Source: Vibrio sp. MEBiC08052 (GTDB taxonomy: Bacteria > Pseudomonadota > Gammaproteobacteria > Enterobacterales > Vibrionaceae). From it: a DNA stretch of 64,000 nucleotides. This document shows, piece by piece, positions 28,224 through 38,196 of this stretch. The notes under the pieces were generated by a model. That model did no database searches, was not told where the DNA came from, and was given only the letters and a program-made list of their open reading frames with translations. The stretch covers positions 2,858,631 through 2,922,630 of the forward strand of contig NZ_KQ947475.1 of assembly GCF_001506075.1 (NCBI RefSeq). Reading direction: 5' to 3'. Within the stretch, counting starts at the first letter, position 1. The number at the start of each line of letters is the position of its first letter. The translations under genes were made by a program, and so were the position numbers.

Positions 28224-29165
28224 TCAATCTGTTTCAATACTTGATTCCAATAATGCCTGATCCCAATATGGCGTATCGATGCCGAATTTTGCTTGAATGA
28301 AGTCAATAAAAAGACGCACTTTATGCGGCAGATATTGTCTGTCCGGATAGACAGCATAGACTGCATGATTTGGTAGGTGATAGCGAGACATCACGGGGAC
28401 CAGAAGCCCTGCGGTTACATCTTTTCCGATGATAAATGTCGGCAGTTGTGCAATTCCTAAGCCATCCAGCACTGCCCGACGAATCCCTTCGCTGTTATTC
28501 ATGACTAAATTCCCTTTGGGAACAACCTTATATTCTTTGCCCCGCTGGTGGAATGTCCAAGCCTGACCGCCGCGAAAGTATGAATAGAGCAGGCAGTTAT
28601 GATAACGGAGATCAGCAGGGTGTTCCGGTACTCCGAATTGAGCGATATACTCGGGAGATGCACACAGCACGGATTGGCAATCGGTGAGACGTTTGGCAAT
28701 CATATTCGATACCGGTAAACGGCCAATTCTGATCGCGAGGTCGAATCCGCCCTGTAACAGATCCACCATTTGATCTTCAAGCTCTATTTCGATGTCGAGC
28801 TTTGGATACTGCTGCATAAATTCACTGATATAAGGGGCAATATGGCGAACGCCAAACGACATGGGTGTCGCTATTTTCAGCGTTCCCTGAGGTTCTCCCT
28901 GAAGTTCTAGTACTGAATCCAACCCCTGTTTTGCATAGGAAAGAGACTGAGATGCATAAAAATAGAGTCTTTCTCCGGCTTCAGTCAGATGAATTTTTCG
29001 CGTGGTACGATGAAATAACCGCACACCAAGAATCTCTTCGAGCTGGGTCAGACGTTTACTGACCGCTGACTTGGTAATATTGAGCTGGTTGGCTGCTGCG
29101 GAAAAGCTGCCCAATTCGACAACAGCAACGAAAATCGGTAATGAAGAAAATTTAGGGCTAATCAT
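28224..29165 (-). CDS. LysR-family transcriptional regulator
   Basis: A 313-residue regulator with an N-terminal winged HTH (FVAVVELGSFSAAANQLNITKSAVSKRLTQLEEILGVRLFHRTTRK, residues 12-57). A type 2 periplasmic-binding-like effector domain fills the rest (GTLKIATPMSFGVRHIAP from about 93). The sequence resembles the CrgA/DsdC-like branch of LysR proteins common beside oxidoreductase or efflux genes. It lies 82 bases before elbB on the same strand and is divergent from the yjjG-like gene. Its target is unknown; LysR genes often control the divergent neighbour. Confidence 0.9.
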   Translation of the reverse strand: MISPKFSSLPIFVAVVELGSFSAAANQLNITKSAVSKRLTQLEEILGVRLFHRTTRKIHLTEAGERLYFYASQSLSYAKQGLDSVLELQGEPQGTLKIATPMSFGVRHIAPYISEFMQQYPKLDIEIELEDQMVDLLQGGFDLAIRIGRLPVSNMIAKRLTDCQSVLCASPEYIAQFGVPEHPADLRYHNCLLYSYFRGGQAWTFHQRGKEYKVVPKGNLVMNNSEGIRRAVLDGLGIAQLPTFIIGKDVTAGLLVPVMSRYHLPNHAVYAVYPDRQYLPHKVRLFIDFIQAKFGIDTPYWDQALLESSIETD

Positions 29166-29302
29166 TGATGTTGACCTACAGGAAACAGTTAGTTTCTTTA
29201 GCGAGGGATTATAGCAAATTCAAAAACAGTATAAACTGATTGTACGCAAATGATCGACAGAGGCGTGGTGAAGGTGAGCAGTATGATACAAAAGGATAAT
29301 TT

Positions 29303-29977
29303 ATGAAATTTGACTGGATCTTATTTGACGCGGACGAGACTTTATTTCACTTTGATGCGTTTACTGGGTTGAAGAAAATGTTTTCCTCCCTTGGTGTGGA
29401 CTTTACCCCTGAAGATTTCCAACAGTATCAAGTACAAAACCAGCAGTTGTGGCGCGATTATCAAGACGGAAAAGTTGATGCGGCAACACTGAAACATCAG
29501 CGTTTTACGATGTGGGCTGCACGGTTGGGCCTGACGACCGAAGCCTTGAATCTTAGCTTTTTTCAGGCCATGGCAGAAATCTCTACATTACTGCCCGGAG
29601 CCAGAGCTTTACTGGAGCAGCTACGCGGACAGGTTCAGCTCGGGATTATTACCAATGGTTTTATCGACTTACAATCCCATCGGCTGGAAAAGCATGGCTT
29701 GAGCGACTACTTTGCTCAAGTGACGGTTTCTGAGCAGGTCGGTGTCGCCAAGCCGGATCCGGCGATTTTTGCCTATACGCATCAACAGATCGGTTATCCC
29801 GAAAAAAGCCGAGTGCTGATGGTTGGTGATAATCCACTGGCAGATATACAGGGCGGCCACCAATATGGTTTTACCACGTGCTGGTTGAATGGTGCTCAGC
29901 AACCGATTCCCGACAATGTTGTTTGTCACTATGAAATCCAATCTTTAACCGAATTATCAGCGGTAATTTTTGCCTGA
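29303..29977 (+). CDS. yjjG: HAD-family pyrimidine 5'-nucleotidase, YjjG-like
   Basis: A 224-residue HAD hydrolase. Motif I is WILFDADETLFHFD (nucleophile Asp in DxDET), motif II is LGIITNGF, motif III is the lysine in VGVAKPDPAIF and motif IV is MVGDNPLADIQGG. A helical cap lies between motifs I and II. Length and cap match YjjG, a nucleoside monophosphatase thought to remove non-canonical pyrimidine nucleotides such as 5-fluoro- or halogenated dUMP. AAGGA about nine bases upstream supports the ATG. It is a stand-alone unit; no clear terminator follows. Confidence 0.92.
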   Translation: MKFDWILFDADETLFHFDAFTGLKKMFSSLGVDFTPEDFQQYQVQNQQLWRDYQDGKVDAATLKHQRFTMWAARLGLTTEALNLSFFQAMAEISTLLPGARALLEQLRGQVQLGIITNGFIDLQSHRLEKHGLSDYFAQVTVSEQVGVAKPDPAIFAYTHQQIGYPEKSRVLMVGDNPLADIQGGHQYGFTTCWLNGAQQPIPDNVVCHYEIQSLTELSAVIFA

Positions 29978-30081
29978 ACATCACCGGAATACAGCCGGAC
30001 ATGATTTGATCGGTACTACAAAAAATATCTCATTGTATCTGTAGATAAAGCCCGTTAAATTGGGTGTATCGATTGGTTGTT

Positions 30082-30094
30082 GTGACAATGTCAC
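30082..30094. promoter_or_regulatory. Palindromic candidate operator ahead of the GntR-type gene
   Basis: GTGACAATGTCAC is a perfect 13-bp dyad (odd centre) 16 bases before the proposed GTG start of the UTRA regulator. GntR-family proteins commonly bind such short symmetric sites, so autoregulation is plausible. Similar TGAC-N3-GTCA dyads elsewhere in the window fall in terminators, so chance cannot be excluded. Confidence 0.4.
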
Positions 30095-30110
30095 TTTGAG
30101 TTGGTTATTT

Positions 30111-30812
30111 GTGCAATATATTAAAATTAAAGAAACCATTGCAGAACAGATAGAGCAGGGCATGTTGGCCGCCGGGCAGAAATTGCCTTCAGAGCGACAA
30201 CTGGCAGAAACATTCGCCACCACCCGAGTGACGTTGCGTGAAGCTTTGTCGTTGCTGGAAACCGAAGGATTGATTTACCGGGAAGATCGCCGCGGCTGGT
30301 TTATAGCGCCACCACGTATCAACTTTCCCTTATCAACGGCTGAAGACTTTCTCGTCTTGGCCGAAAAACAGGAGCGTCAGGTAAGCTTGTCGGTTATCCG
30401 GGCAAAAAACACACTGGCGAATAAACAGGTGAGTGGCTGGCTGCAACTGGGTCCTTTTGCTGAAGTTTATGCAGTAGAAATGTTGCGTTACTTGGAGAAG
30501 CGTCCGGTTTGTCTGGTTCGTTACTGGGTTCATGCAGAGAAACATACAGCCATGAATTCTGATGCACCGGAAGAGCTGTTTGCATGGCTCCGGCAGCGAG
30601 AATCACTGCACAATATTAGTGTTAGTGACAGCGTCACTGTCGGTTGCCTGACTGGGGAAACTGCGGTGATGCTTCATGCAGCTCCGGGAACTCCGGCAGT
30701 TGTGATTGAAAGAAAAGTATATCGTGGTGAACACCCTGTTGCTGCGGAAATATCCATATGGCGGCATGATACTTTAACCGTGACCTCAAATGCTGCGCAT
30801 TCGTCCCAATGA
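30111..30812 (+). CDS. GntR/UTRA-family transcriptional regulator
   Basis: A 233-residue regulator. The N-terminal GntR winged HTH (about 1-65) contains AGQKLPSERQLAETFATTRVTLREALSLLETEGLIYREDRRGWFI. A UTRA ligand domain follows (about 80-225). Members of this HutC/PhnF-like branch respond to small metabolites such as phosphonates, histidine derivatives or amino sugars. The start is uncertain: the GTG at 30111 (VQYIKIKETIAEQ) fits the family's N-terminus, while the frame is open to a TTG at 30060 with no better signal. A phosphonate or other target operon is not next to it, so its regulon is unknown. Confidence 0.85.
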   Translation: MQYIKIKETIAEQIEQGMLAAGQKLPSERQLAETFATTRVTLREALSLLETEGLIYREDRRGWFIAPPRINFPLSTAEDFLVLAEKQERQVSLSVIRAKNTLANKQVSGWLQLGPFAEVYAVEMLRYLEKRPVCLVRYWVHAEKHTAMNSDAPEELFAWLRQRESLHNISVSDSVTVGCLTGETAVMLHAAPGTPAVVIERKVYRGEHPVAAEISIWRHDTLTVTSNAAHSSQ

Positions 30813-30870
30813 ATAGGTTGCTGCCAATTGATTGGTGTGAATTGAATCGGTTGGCCTGTCGAGAAAAGTT

Positions 30871-30903
30871 TCGGGATGCTTCATTTGATATGAAACATCC
30901 CGA
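30871..30903. terminator. Convergent hairpin between the GntR gene and the membrane protein gene
   Basis: A 14-base stem with one mismatch, TCGGGATGCTTCAT (30871-30884) against ATGAAACATCCCGA (30890-30903), and a five-base loop. It sits between two genes whose 3' ends face each other and can serve both. Confidence 0.8.
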
Positions 30904-30929
30904 CGCTCAGTTTGAATGATATGGTTTAT

Positions 30930-31640
30930 TTAATGATAAATACCTTCATTGACATTGATTTGCTTACGCTGTTGCATCACGGCATAACGGATTTTCATGA
31001 ACAGTTGCGTTGAGACTGCCGAATAACTGATTAGTGCATAGCAGAGTAACTCGGTACCTTCCTCGACAATGTTTTTCACATTGCGAACATAGTCATCTTG
31101 CATCACCATATGCCAGAAACTTCCCATCCCAAAGAGTCGGGAAAACGAGATCAAGATGATGACACTACAGACCAATAAACGCATATTGGGGACGCTAAGA
31201 ATTTCAGCCATCTCATGGAGAACCTGATTTTTTCCTTTCCATGCATAAGCCAAAGCACCGATCGTGACGAAGACTGCAGGGTAAACCCAGAAACCATGCC
31301 ATATATAATCAAACAGAAAGTCGAGTTCTCGGATAAATAAGACCATAAAGAAGCCGCTGATCAGGATAGCCGCATGGCGCAAGCTCTCGTGACCAGCCTT
31401 GATTCGATAAAACGCAACAACAGCAATACCCAAGAGAATCTGTTGGACATACTCGGTAACTGAAGTCTCACCAATATAGTGATCACCGTAAAGGTAGTCC
31501 AACCAGAGACATGCAACTGCCAGCAGGCTTGATCCGAGGACGCCCAATATCAACATACCGGTATCAATCCATATTTGTTTTGTTTTCTCGTGTTGTTCAT
31601 GTTGAGCATGAATCGATGACGACGAGTGTTGATTTTTCAT
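30930..31640 (-). CDS. Multi-spanning membrane protein of unknown function
   Basis: A 236-residue protein I do not recognise. After a polar His/Ser/Gln-rich N-terminus (about 1-25) it has hydrophobic helices at about 27-48 (TGMLILGVLGSSLLAVACLW), 65-81, 88-103, 116-133, 155-171 and 200-220, so about six spans. A charged pair in LFIRELDFLFDYIWHGFW is the most striking conserved-looking stretch. ATG 31640 is chosen because AGGTGA lies at proper spacing; an in-frame GTG lies three codons upstream. It is monocistronic, with convergent GntR and divergent Nudix genes. No transport signature is seen. Confidence 0.75.
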   Translation of the reverse strand: MKNQHSSSSIHAQHEQHEKTKQIWIDTGMLILGVLGSSLLAVACLWLDYLYGDHYIGETSVTEYVQQILLGIAVVAFYRIKAGHESLRHAAILISGFFMVLFIRELDFLFDYIWHGFWVYPAVFVTIGALAYAWKGKNQVLHEMAEILSVPNMRLLVCSVIILISFSRLFGMGSFWHMVMQDDYVRNVKNIVEEGTELLCYALISYSAVSTQLFMKIRYAVMQQRKQINVNEGIYH

Positions 31641-31924
31641 AGTAGTCACCTATTATTGATAATAGTTATAGATTTATATTATTAATCAAAGACATATTAT
31701 ATGTATTGTTCACTGACCGTGTGCTGCAGTGCAAAGTGAGAAAATATGTCTGATCAAACAGTAATCATCCCTGATTCATGGTATTTTGGTCCGGCTGCTT
31801 CGAGATATGGAACTCGAGGTACTGAAAATTTTGCATTTTATTTTTTGCTAACTTATTGTTTTTTATGACCAATGGTCATCAGCATTTACAATTGATTAGC
31901 AAGGACAGACAAGGAGAAGCCTTT

Positions 31925-32449
31925 ATGAAACATCTGGCCACATCAGTCGATCCTGTGGTGCAAGCCCAGAAGGATTTTCAGACACAAGTTCGTTTGGCTA
32001 GTCGAGCGATTGTACTGAACAAGCAGAACGAAGTTTTAGCACTGTATACCGACCGTTTTGATGATTACAGCCTACCGGGAGGCGGGTTAAGAAAAGGTGA
32101 AGATCCGATTGTCGGCATGATTCGTGAGTTGCAAGAAGAGACCGGTGCCCGCAATGTGCACAATATCCAACCTTTAGGCATTTATGAAGAATTCCGGCCG
32201 CAAGGTACTGAAGTCGGTCAGGTTGTACATATGGTATCTTACTGTTATGCCTGCAAAGTCGATGATCAATTGAGAAAACCAACCCCGGAAGATTATGAGA
32301 TCCAAAATGGTAGTCGCCCGGTTTGGCTCGATATTCATCAGGCAATTGCGCATAATGAACAGGCGTTGATGGATCCATCCCACCATGGGGAGAATCTGGA
32401 GCGGGAAACGTTTCTGCTCCGGTTGGCTGCAAAAGAATTATTGATTTAG
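31925..32449 (+). CDS. Nudix hydrolase at the head of the yej operon
   Basis: A 174-residue protein with a full Nudix box at residues 53-75: GGLRKGED, then RELQEETGA, matching G-x5-E-x7-REUxEExGU. Nudix enzymes hydrolyse a nucleoside diphosphate linked to another moiety, needing Mg2+ or Mn2+ held by the box glutamates. ATG 31925 (MKHLATSVDP) has AAGGAG at good spacing; the frame opens earlier at 31856. It ends 13 bases before yejA, and yejA's AGGA overlaps its 3' end, so one message is expected. Substrate is unknown. The pairing with an importer for peptide-nucleotide-like antibiotics is noteworthy. Confidence 0.9.
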   Translation: MKHLATSVDPVVQAQKDFQTQVRLASRAIVLNKQNEVLALYTDRFDDYSLPGGGLRKGEDPIVGMIRELQEETGARNVHNIQPLGIYEEFRPQGTEVGQVVHMVSYCYACKVDDQLRKPTPEDYEIQNGSRPVWLDIHQAIAHNEQALMDPSHHGENLERETFLLRLAAKELLI

Positions 32450-32462
32450 GAAAAGTAATCAT

Positions 32463-34283
32463 ATGGGTAAAGTAAGACTGGCTATATTGAGTTGTGGCTT
32501 GATGATCTTCAGTATGGCCAGTTTTGGCAAAGTGATTGAGACGACCCGTTTGGTCGGGTATGGTCAGGCGAAATATCCTGAGAACTTTAGGCATTTTGAT
32601 TATGTCAATCCGAATGCGCCGAAGTACGGTAAAGTCACTTATGGTCAAATCGGGACGTTCGATAATTTTAACCGCTATGCCTCACGGGGTGTTCCTGCGG
32701 TTGCCAGTGGAGAGCTATACGATAGCTTAATGTTTTCTCCCGATGATGAAATCGATACCTACTATCCGTTGATTGCAACCAAAATTCGTTATTCGGATGA
32801 TTATCTCTGGCTTGAGGCTGACTTGAATCCCAAGGCGCGTTTCCATGACGGGATACCGATTACAGCTCATGATGTCGCATTTAGTTTTAACAAATTGAAT
32901 ACCGAAGGCGTGCCTCAATTCCGCGTTTATTATAAAGATGTCAAATCAGTAAAAGCCCTCAATGATCGAACCGTCCGGTTTGAAATGTCACAACCCAACC
33001 GGGAGAAGTTGTTCAGTATTGCTGAAACGCTTCCGATATTACCCGCGCATTTCTGGAAAGATAAGAACTTTGCCGAACCGCTTGCGACGCCGCCGATCGG
33101 CAGTGGTGCTTACAAAATCATCGATTACAAAATGGGACAAAGTGTGACTTACGGGTTGGTGGATGATTATTGGGCTCGTGATTTACCGGTGAATGTCGGG
33201 CGGAATAACTTTAAAGTGGTTCAGTACGATTATTATCGGGATGATACAGTTATGCTGGAGGCTTTCAAATCCGGTGAATTTGATTTTCGTCAGGAAACCA
33301 ATGCCAAACAGTGGATGACTGCATATACCGGGGTGAATTTCGATAATGGTCATATTCTTAAAGAAGAAATTCCGCATCAGAAACCGGCACCGGCAAAAGG
33401 ATTTGTTTTTAATACTACCCGGCCTGTGTTTCAAGACCGGCGTGTCAGAGAAGCGTTGACCTATGCACTGGATTTTCAGTGGATGAATCAACATATGTTC
33501 TATAACCAATATACGCGGACAAGAAGTTATTTCCAGAATACTGAGTTTGAAGCCAAAGGACTGCCGTCTGAGGCGGAGCTGAAGATTCTGAACCCGTTGA
33601 AAGCCGAGATCCCGCCCCGGGTATTTACCCAAGCCTACCAACCGCCGGTGACGGATGGTTCCGGACAAATTCGCAAGCAGATGCGTCAGGCTTTCAAGCT
33701 GTTTAAAGCTGCTGGATGGCAAATTAAAGATGGTGTCATGACTCATATGAAGAGTGGTCAGCCATTCAAATTTGAGTTGTTAATTTATAATCCGACCGAT
33801 GAGCGTATTGCCATCCCGTTACAGAAAAATTTAAAACGGATGGGGATTATCATGAACATCCGTACCGTGGATACCACACAATATACCAAACGTCTCCGTG
33901 ACAGAGATTTCGATATGATTTCCAGAGGGTACAGTGCGAACGCTTATCCTTCATCGGATCTAATGATCGTCTGGAATTCCGGTTTCATCAACTCAACGTA
34001 CAATCAGGCGGGGGTCTCAGATCCGGCTGTTGATCAACTCACCGAAGCAATTGCCGCGAATCAGCATGATGCCCAAAAACTGGTCGCGCTGGGGCGTGCA
34101 TTTGATCGAGTGTTGCAGTGGAATTTTTATATGATTCCTCAATGGTATGTCAGTACTTATCATGTTGCGATGTGGGATAAGTTTGAACGTCCGCAAGTGA
34201 TGCCGAAATATTCGCTCGGTGTGGATAGCTGGTGGATTTCAGCGGCAAAAGAACAGGCGTTGGCAAGCGGTAAAAGCCATTAG
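32463..34283 (+). CDS. yejA: Periplasmic oligopeptide-binding protein YejA
   Basis: A 606-residue extracytoplasmic solute-binding protein of family 5 with a signal peptide (residues 1-22, [22 protein letters not shown]). Typical YejA features are the N-terminal [28 protein letters not shown] and PIGSGAYKI, with [11 protein letters not shown] further on. In E. coli, YejABEF imports peptides and the peptide-nucleotide antibiotic microcin C; related systems take up antimicrobial peptides. It is the second gene of the nudix-yejABEF operon, eight bases from yejB. The identification is secure; the natural substrate here is unknown. Confidence 0.95.
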   Translation: MGKVRLAILSCGLMIFSMASFGKVIETTRLVGYGQAKYPENFRHFDYVNPNAPKYGKVTYGQIGTFDNFNRYASRGVPAVASGELYDSLMFSPDDEIDTYYPLIATKIRYSDDYLWLEADLNPKARFHDGIPITAHDVAFSFNKLNTEGVPQFRVYYKDVKSVKALNDRTVRFEMSQPNREKLFSIAETLPILPAHFWKDKNFAEPLATPPIGSGAYKIIDYKMGQSVTYGLVDDYWARDLPVNVGRNNFKVVQYDYYRDDTVMLEAFKSGEFDFRQETNAKQWMTAYTGVNFDNGHILKEEIPHQKPAPAKGFVFNTTRPVFQDRRVREALTYALDFQWMNQHMFYNQYTRTRSYFQNTEFEAKGLPSEAELKILNPLKAEIPPRVFTQAYQPPVTDGSGQIRKQMRQAFKLFKAAGWQIKDGVMTHMKSGQPFKFELLIYNPTDERIAIPLQKNLKRMGIIMNIRTVDTTQYTKRLRDRDFDMISRGYSANAYPSSDLMIVWNSGFINSTYNQAGVSDPAVDQLTEAIAANQHDAQKLVALGRAFDRVLQWNFYMIPQWYVSTYHVAMWDKFERPQVMPKYSLGVDSWWISAAKEQALASGKSH

Positions 34284-34291
34284 AGGGAATT

Positions 34292-35377
34292 ATGGCTGCA
34301 TATATATTCCGTCGGTTATTGTTAGTGATCCCGACGTTGTGGGCAATTATCACCATTAACTTTTTTATTATCCAAATAGCCCCCGGTGGGCCCATTGAGC
34401 AGGCGATCGCGCAAATGCAGGGGCTCGGTTCAGGGGTGATGGAGCGGCTCGGTGGTGGTGGTCATGATGTATCCCTTTCAGACGAAAAAGCCGGACATTC
34501 AGGATATAAAGGCTCAAGAGGGCTCGATCCCGAAGTGGTTGCCGAAATTAGACGCCAGTTCGGTTTTGATAAGCCACTGCTGGAACGATATATCGAAATG
34601 CTCAAAAACTACGCCACGTTCAACTTTGGTCAAAGCCTGTTCAAAGGTGGCGATGTTATGACGCTGATCAAGGAGCGCTTACCGGTTTCGATCTCGTTGG
34701 GCTTGTGGAGTACCTTAATTATTTATCTCATTTCGATTCCGCTCGGGATCATGAAAGCGATCCGCCATGGTTCGCGCTTCGATGTTTGGTCGAGTGCGAT
34801 GATTATTATCGGGTATGCGATTCCCGGTTTCCTGTTTGCGATTTTGCTGATTATTGTTTTTGCCAGTGGCAACTATTTCGACTGGTTTCCATTGCGGGGC
34901 TTGGTTTCAGACAATTTTGAACAATTGACGTGGTATCAACAGATTGGGGATTATTTCTGGCATCTGACATTGCCGATTTTAGCGATGGTGATCGGTGGAT
35001 TTGCGACCTTGACGATGCTGACGAAGAACTCGTTCCTTGATGAGATTAATAAACAGTATGTGGTTACCGCCCGGGCGAAAGGGCTGGATGAGCGCAGTAT
35101 TCTGTATCAGCATGTTTTTCGGAATGCAATGTTGATTATCATTGCCGGTTTTCCCAGTGCGTTCATCAGTATTTTTTTCACCGGTTCGATGTTGATTGAG
35201 GTGATGTTTTCGCTCAATGGGATTGGTTTGCTGGGGTTCGAATCGACTATACAGCGTGATTATCCGGTGGTATTCAGTTCTCTTTATATTATGACTTTGC
35301 TGGGGTTGATACTGGGGATTATTTCAGATTTGACCTATACATGGGTTGACCCGCGCATTGATTTTGAGGCTCGTTGA
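34292..35377 (+). CDS. yejB: Peptide ABC transporter permease YejB
   Basis: A 361-residue inner-membrane permease. The first helix is [31 protein letters not shown] long periplasmic insert (about 40-110) with Gly-rich and charged residues is usual for YejB. The core has five further helices, and the EAA loop reads [23 protein letters not shown] near residue 255, the contact site for the ATPase. It pairs with YejE. The next gene starts right after its stop (no gap). Confidence 0.95.
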   Translation: MAAYIFRRLLLVIPTLWAIITINFFIIQIAPGGPIEQAIAQMQGLGSGVMERLGGGGHDVSLSDEKAGHSGYKGSRGLDPEVVAEIRRQFGFDKPLLERYIEMLKNYATFNFGQSLFKGGDVMTLIKERLPVSISLGLWSTLIIYLISIPLGIMKAIRHGSRFDVWSSAMIIIGYAIPGFLFAILLIIVFASGNYFDWFPLRGLVSDNFEQLTWYQQIGDYFWHLTLPILAMVIGGFATLTMLTKNSFLDEINKQYVVTARAKGLDERSILYQHVFRNAMLIIIAGFPSAFISIFFTGSMLIEVMFSLNGIGLLGFESTIQRDYPVVFSSLYIMTLLGLILGIISDLTYTWVDPRIDFEAR

Positions 35378-36421
35378 ATGACGTTGATTAAGATGAATCC
35401 AATCAATGCGGAGCGTTGGCAACGTTTCAAAAAGAGCAGGCGGGGTTACTGGTCGCTGTGGATTTTCAGTCTCCTGTTTGTGATCAGCTTGTTTGCCGAA
35501 CTGATTGCCAATGACAAGCCGCTTTTCATTTCCTATGACCATCACTGGTATTTCCCGATCATGTATGTCTACCCGGAAACACAGTTTGGTGGTGAATTTC
35601 CGACGGAAGCTGATTATACCGATCCTTACGTGGATGAATTGATTCGTGAGAAAGGGATGATTGTCTGGCCGTTGATTCGGTTTAGTTACGACACCATTAA
35701 TTTTAATATTGACAGTGGCAGCGTACCGTCACCGCCGGATGCGGTTAACTGGCTCGGAACAGATGATAAGGGACGGGATGTTTTGGCCCGGATTATCTAT
35801 GGCTTTCGGATTTCGGTCTTATTTGGGTTTGTCCTCACGCTGGTTTCTTCCGTGATTGGTGTCGGGGTCGGTGCGATTCAAGGATATTACGGGGGATGGA
35901 TCGATCTGTTCGGCCAGCGTTTTATCGAAATTTGGTCCGGGATGCCAACGCTGTTTTTGCTCATCATTCTGTCGAGTTTTGTCGAGCCGAATTTCTGGTG
36001 GTTACTGGGGATTATGGTGCTGTTTAGCTGGATGAGTCTGGTTGGCGTGGTGCGGGCTGAATTTTTGCGCTGTCGTAATTTTGATTATGTCAGAGCCGCA
36101 CAGGCGATGGGGGTCTCTGATCACCAGATTATGCGCCGCCATATGCTGCCGAATGCGATGGTGGCATCATTGACAATGATGCCATTTATTCTCTCCGGTT
36201 CGGTCACGACATTAACGTCACTGGATTTTCTTGGTTTCGGTCTGCCGGTGGGCTCACCATCACTCGGGGAATTGCTGGCGCAGGGGAAAGCGAATCTTCA
36301 GGCGCCTTGGTTAGGTATATCAGCCTTTGTGGTTTTATCGTTGATGCTGACTTTATTGGTGTTTATCGGTGAAGCCGTGCGCGATGCATTCGATCCACAT
36401 CAGTACGGGAAACACGCATGA
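35378..36421 (+). CDS. yejE: Peptide ABC transporter permease YejE
   Basis: A 347-residue permease of the DppC/OppC class. An N-terminal helix (WSLWIFSLLFVISLFAELIA) is followed by a large periplasmic segment, then the NWLGTDDKGRDVLARIIYGFRISVLFG signature near residue 125. The EAA loop is YVRAAQAMGVSDHQIMRRHMLPNAM. It forms the membrane channel with YejB. Its stop overlaps the yejF start as ATGA, so translation is coupled. Confidence 0.95.
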   Translation: MTLIKMNPINAERWQRFKKSRRGYWSLWIFSLLFVISLFAELIANDKPLFISYDHHWYFPIMYVYPETQFGGEFPTEADYTDPYVDELIREKGMIVWPLIRFSYDTINFNIDSGSVPSPPDAVNWLGTDDKGRDVLARIIYGFRISVLFGFVLTLVSSVIGVGVGAIQGYYGGWIDLFGQRFIEIWSGMPTLFLLIILSSFVEPNFWWLLGIMVLFSWMSLVGVVRAEFLRCRNFDYVRAAQAMGVSDHQIMRRHMLPNAMVASLTMMPFILSGSVTTLTSLDFLGFGLPVGSPSLGELLAQGKANLQAPWLGISAFVVLSLMLTLLVFIGEAVRDAFDPHQYGKHA

Positions 36422-38028
36422 GTCAGGATGTATTGAGTGTAAAGAACCTGTCGATTGGTTTTCGTCGTCAAGATCGAGCCGAGCAAGAGCGTATCGAACA
36501 AGTGACGCATCAGGTCAGTTTCTCTATCCGTCAAGGGGAAACGCTCGCGTTGGTGGGTGAGAGTGGTTCCGGAAAATCGGTGACCGCCAATGCGATTCTC
36601 AAGTTATTGCCTGTTCATGCCGCACACTATTGTGCAGGTGAAATTCTTTTTGACGGGATCAACACGTTAACTTGTTCAGCCCGGCAATTACGCGGGATTC
36701 GCGGTGGCCGGATCGGGATGATTTTTCAAGAGCCGATGGTGTCACTGAATCCGCTCCACAAGGTTGGCAGACAGTTGGTGGAAACCCTGGCGATTCATCG
36801 GGGCGTTCGGACTCGCCAAGCGGAGACCATTGCGCTGAGCTGGTTAGAAAAAGTTGGCATTCGTGAGCCGGCAACGAAAATCAATGCTTATCCGCATGAA
36901 CTCTCCGGCGGTGAGCGGCAGCGGGTGATGATTGCGATGGCATTGATCAATGAACCGGAGTTATTGATTGCCGACGAGCCGACCACGGCATTGGATGTTT
37001 CGGTTCAGGCTCAGATTCTTGATCTCTTGAAAGCGCTGCAACAAGAACTGGGGATGGCAATGCTGTTTATTACCCATGATCTGAGCATTGTCAGACGGAT
37101 CGCCGATCGGGTTGCCGTGATGCAACAGGGACGTCTGGTCGAAACCGGTGAAACCCAGCAACTGTTTGCTGCACCTCAACATCCCTATACCCATCAGTTG
37201 ATTCATGCCGAGCCGAGAGGAAAGCCGGTCACGGTGGCTGCCGATGCGCCGACTTTGCTTCAGGTTGAGCATCTGAAAGTCTGGTTTGCGATGACAGGCG
37301 GATTACTCAAGCGTACTGTCGGCTACGTCAAAGCGGTGACGGATGTGCAGTTTAATCTACGGGAAGGACACTCAATCGGCTTGGTCGGAGAGAGTGGCTC
37401 AGGCAAGTCAACGACCGGATTAGCGATTCTCAAGTTGCTGCATTCCGAAGGTTCGATTCGTTTTCGCGAAACTGAATTACAGTCACTGGATCGTCAAGGG
37501 ATGTTGCCATTTCGTCATCAGATGCAGGTGGTATTTCAGGACCCATTCTCGGCACTCAACCCAAGAATGTCCGTCGCTCAGGTGATTGGTGAAGGATTGC
37601 GGGTTCATCAGTGCTTGAGTGATGCGGAGATCGACCGACAAATTTGCGCAGTGATGGCTGAAGTCGGGCTTGATCCACACAGTCGCTATCGTTATCCAAA
37701 TGAGTTTTCCGGTGGTCAACGGCAGCGGATTGCGATCGCCCGGGCGCTAATCTTACAGCCCCGGTTTATTCTGTTGGATGAACCGACCTCTTCACTTGAT
37801 CGGACGGTGCAGGCGCAGGTGTTGGATTTGCTGAAAATGTTGCAGCAAAAGCACGGTTTGACTTACCTATTTATCAGTCATGACCTGAATGTTGTGAAAT
37901 CATTGTGTCATTACACTATTGTGATGCGTGAGGGGAAAATGATTGAACAGGGAGAGACCCAAACACTCTTTACCGATCCGCAACATGAATACACCCGGGA
38001 GCTGGTGGCATTATCTTCATTTTCATAA
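36418..38028 (+). CDS. yejF: Peptide ABC transporter ATP-binding protein YejF (two ATPase domains)
   Basis: A 536-residue protein containing two fused ABC ATPase domains. Domain 1 (about 1-265) has Walker A VGESGSGKS, signature ELSGGERQRV and Walker B LLIADEPTTALD. Domain 2 (about 280-530) has VGESGSGKST, FSGGQRQRI and ILLDEPTSSLD. Each ends in an oligopeptide/nickel C-terminal extension. It powers uptake through YejBE. It is the last gene of the operon; no plus-strand terminator with a T-tract was seen after it, though a hairpin at 38069-38091 lies 40 bases downstream. Confidence 0.96.
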   Translation: MSQDVLSVKNLSIGFRRQDRAEQERIEQVTHQVSFSIRQGETLALVGESGSGKSVTANAILKLLPVHAAHYCAGEILFDGINTLTCSARQLRGIRGGRIGMIFQEPMVSLNPLHKVGRQLVETLAIHRGVRTRQAETIALSWLEKVGIREPATKINAYPHELSGGERQRVMIAMALINEPELLIADEPTTALDVSVQAQILDLLKALQQELGMAMLFITHDLSIVRRIADRVAVMQQGRLVETGETQQLFAAPQHPYTHQLIHAEPRGKPVTVAADAPTLLQVEHLKVWFAMTGGLLKRTVGYVKAVTDVQFNLREGHSIGLVGESGSGKSTTGLAILKLLHSEGSIRFRETELQSLDRQGMLPFRHQMQVVFQDPFSALNPRMSVAQVIGEGLRVHQCLSDAEIDRQICAVMAEVGLDPHSRYRYPNEFSGGQRQRIAIARALILQPRFILLDEPTSSLDRTVQAQVLDLLKMLQQKHGLTYLFISHDLNVVKSLCHYTIVMREGKMIEQGETQTLFTDPQHEYTRELVALSSFS

Positions 38029-38059
38029 GAAGTGAATATCGTCTGAGTGAATGATGATC

Positions 38060-38091
38060 AAAAAAAAAGCCGCTTTGGTTAAGAAAGCGGC
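38060..38091 (-). terminator. Terminator between yejF and the convergent GAPDH gene
   Basis: GCCGCTTT (38069-38076) / AAAGCGGC (38084-38091) with a seven-base loop, followed by a run of nine T on the minus strand. It best serves the minus-strand GAPDH gene and may also block readthrough from yejF. Confidence 0.85.
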
Positions 38092-38196
38092 AAGCACTCA
38101 GGTGCATGATCGATGTCGTCAGTATATGCAGAAGAGATGTCGATAAACCGACGGCATCGTTCGATTATTATTGTTATGTTGTGGAGACGAAACCGG

